A stretch of 5,929 nucleotides of DNA. Origin: a candidate division WWE3 bacterium RIFOXYC2_FULL_42_13. Lineage in GTDB: Bacteria; Patescibacteriota; WWE3; UBA101185; UBA10185. Numbering within the stretch: position 1 is the first letter of the stretch; each line of letters begins with the position of its first letter. The DNA lies in contig MEWF01000021.1 in assembly GCA_001773255.1 (NCBI GenBank), forward strand, positions 5,841 to 11,769, written 5' to 3'. Under the pieces are notes generated by a model. The model was given only the letters and a program-made list of their open reading frames with translations, made no database searches and was not told the DNA's origin. The position numbers and the translations under genes were made by a program. Positions 4,649 to 5,929 of the stretch are shown in pieces.

Positions 4649-4656
4649 ATATATTC

Positions 4657-5658
4657 ATGCCCGTTTTAGCTGCCTATATTGGTTATTCAGGTGTAAGTGT
4701 TGCCCTGGAAAAGCAGGATGGATCCTTTGAGTTTCAAAGATTCCCTTATTCTTACTCCCGTGAACTTTTTTCAAGCATATGTGATGAAAACCTTTTTTAT
4801 ACACAGGTACTTGACGGTATTGCTAAGGAAAACAAGGTAAAACTTGCAGATTTTGATGTGCTTATGACAGGCATGGTGAGTTTTCCATTGCAGGATCTGA
4901 ATATAAAGTTAATGGCGGATGTACGGGACCTACTCTCCAAATATGAGGGAAATTTTCCGGTCCTGGTAGATGAGAGTGTCGTGGTGACCAAAGATACAGT
5001 ACTTTCTCAGGTCCCGATCGATTTTGTAACGAACAACGAGTACTTCGCCAATATTTCCATTTATCCCCAGCTTATAACCAGGGACTACAACGATCAGGTA
5101 AGTCTCGACGGTCTCATAATAGATAAAGTTAAAAAGGCCGGGATCCAATTAACGTCCGACAAGCCCGTGGTATTTACGGGCGACCGTTTTGCCCGCCGTG
5201 ACTACGAAGCCGTATTTAAATATTCGTTGGCTTTGGACCTTTTTGACAGTCCGGGCTACTACTACGTAAAGATCGACAAAAATAATGCCGTTCTTTTATC
5301 CCAGCTTATAAAGGAGTATAACCCAAATATTAATGTGGACACCTCGCAGGTCATCGAAAATGTCGGTACTTTCGCTATCGTACCCGGGGATACCGAAGTT
5401 TTGCTCTCGACAGCCTTAGATACCGGTCAGTTCTTCGCTATTAAAAAGGGCTCAGTTTTTGCCTTTCCTTTAGATAATTCGATTACTACTAAACTTAGTG
5501 TAAAAAATAAATTAATAGGCAATCTTGAGGGTGGGGTAGCGGGGGGCACTTTAGGTTTGCTTTTCGATACCCGCGTAGAACGTACTCAGCTCATTTCGGA
5601 CATAAAGATAATGAACGCGTTTATGAGAGAAATTGAGGAAGCCGTGAAAGGAATTTAG
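4657..5658 (+). CDS. Diverged GlmL/MutL-like (ASKHA-fold) protein, function unknown
   Basis: A complete 333-residue cytosolic protein with no signal peptide or membrane helix. I cannot name it with certainty. Its C-terminal half resembles, from memory, the MutL/GlmL family related to the glutamate mutase accessory protein: a PVVFTGDRFARR loop (170-181) followed by a helix and YYYVKIDKNN (201-210) where that family has a glycine-rich loop and TTLVLD; then GTFAIVPG (237-244), and near the end VAGGTLGLLFDTR (294-306), like the family's V.GGA.GLVIDARG. The N-terminus AYIGYSGVSVAL (6-17) would align with the DIGSTxTK phosphate loop of ASKHA ATPases, but the aspartate is replaced, so ATP binding or hydrolysis may be lost. 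It follows rpsR by 12 bases, has its own likely leaderless promoter, and is two bases from the next gene, suggesting the two proteins work together. The gene is certain; the family is tentative. Confidence 0.55.
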   Translation: MPVLAAYIGYSGVSVALEKQDGSFEFQRFPYSYSRELFSSICDENLFYTQVLDGIAKENKVKLADFDVLMTGMVSFPLQDLNIKLMADVRDLLSKYEGNFPVLVDESVVVTKDTVLSQVPIDFVTNNEYFANISIYPQLITRDYNDQVSLDGLIIDKVKKAGIQLTSDKPVVFTGDRFARRDYEAVFKYSLALDLFDSPGYYYVKIDKNNAVLLSQLIKEYNPNINVDTSQVIENVGTFAIVPGDTEVLLSTALDTGQFFAIKKGSVFAFPLDNSITTKLSVKNKLIGNLEGGVAGGTLGLLFDTRVERTQLISDIKIMNAFMREIEEAVKGI

Positions 5659-5660
5659 CG

Positions 5661-5929
5661 ATGCTGGCGCCCATTATCAGAAAAATTGTTGAAAACAAGA
5701 CAGTTATGGTTGAAAGGTATTTACCTAGTAAGGGTAATTTATTTGTTCAAAAAGGAGATAGACTGGAACCTTTCCAAAAGCTGGGTGATTGCTTGCACTC
5801 TCCGAACACGGTTTACTACCCGAAAGAGTTTGAGCCTGTTAAATTTTTGCGGGAAAAGGTCTATTTTCAAAAAGGCAACCTGCTGGGGAAGCTCGGCGCA
5901 AAAAAAGTAACGGCCGAGTCGAACGGTTA
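5661..5929 (+). CDS. Barrel-sandwich (RnfC/biotinyl-lipoyl-like) protein, 3' end outside window
   Basis: The frame from ATG 5661 stays open to the right edge (89 codons visible). It has a good Shine-Dalgarno, AAAGGA at 5647-5652, eight bases before the ATG and inside the end of the preceding gene, so translation of the two is probably coupled. LPSKGNLFVQKGDRLEPFQK (21-40) and VYFQKGNLLGKLG (68-80) look like the 'KGD.VEPGQ..G' hairpins of barrel-sandwich hybrid domains, as in RnfC and biotinyl/lipoyl carriers, repeated twice. No lysine in the usual EAMKM or DKA carrier motif is visible, so a carrier role is not supported. In Chloroflexi, as I recall, MutL-like genes are also neighboured by such a protein, which would support both calls. 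Another frame, 5686-5910, overlaps it but has no start signal. Confidence 0.6.
   Translation, partial: MLAPIIRKIVENKTVMVERYLPSKGNLFVQKGDRLEPFQKLGDCLHSPNTVYYPKEFEPVKFLREKVYFQKGNLLGKLGAKKVTAESNG

Noticed and set aside
5686..5910. Plus-strand open frame of 74 codons near the right edge
   Set aside because: It overlaps, in another frame, the gene starting at 5661, which has a good Shine-Dalgarno and a patterned product; this frame has neither.

Overview
The window looks like a piece of a small-genome bacterium, most likely a member of the Candidate Phyla Radiation (Patescibacteria; Microgenomates or Katanobacteria would fit). That is an inference from the rpsF-ssb-rpsR cluster next to ychF, compact proteins, several starts that appear leaderless, and TGA used as an ordinary stop (ychF, rpsF and rpsR end in it), which argues against the recoded Gracilibacteria/Absconditabacteria. 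No rRNA, tRNA, CRISPR array, integrase or transposase is visible.

Layout. (1) Bases 2-511 hold the 3' part of an unrecognised, GC-rich (about 57% by my count) zinc-knuckle-like gene that enters from the left. (2) Bases 512-1194 have no convincing gene. They hold a run of strong hairpins (639-853) ending in an intrinsic-terminator-like structure, then a near copy of the ychF promoter and first seven codons (892-928), then an AT-rich stretch with recurring GGTAAT words and two promoters. (3) Bases 1195-2238 encode a full-length class II Fic AMP-transferase with a C-terminal winged helix. (4) Bases 2332-3447 encode the GTPase-fold ATPase YchF. (5) After a spacer with its own promoter comes rpsF (3588), ssb (3886) and rpsR (4387), the classic bacterial cluster, with a GC-rich hairpin just before rpsR. 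(6) From 4657 there is a diverged gene that I tentatively place with GlmL/MutL-like (ASKHA-fold) proteins, followed two bases later by a gene for a barrel-sandwich-like protein that runs off the right edge.

The most interesting signal is a 37-base near-identical direct repeat (32/37 matches) that brackets the fic gene at a period of 1423 bases. Each copy has a -10 box, eight bases, and an ATG reading MSL..GI; the right copy is the real start of ychF, the left copy stops after eight codons. It looks as if a fic cassette entered at the 5' end of ychF and re-created the promoter and start codon at its far end, or that the ychF front end was duplicated. A second theme is leaderless expression: fic, ychF and the GlmL-like gene each have a -10 hexamer 7-8 bases before ATG and no Shine-Dalgarno, whereas ssb and the last gene have Shine-Dalgarno motifs. 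A third is the unexplained structured stretch at 639-853, a candidate non-coding RNA.
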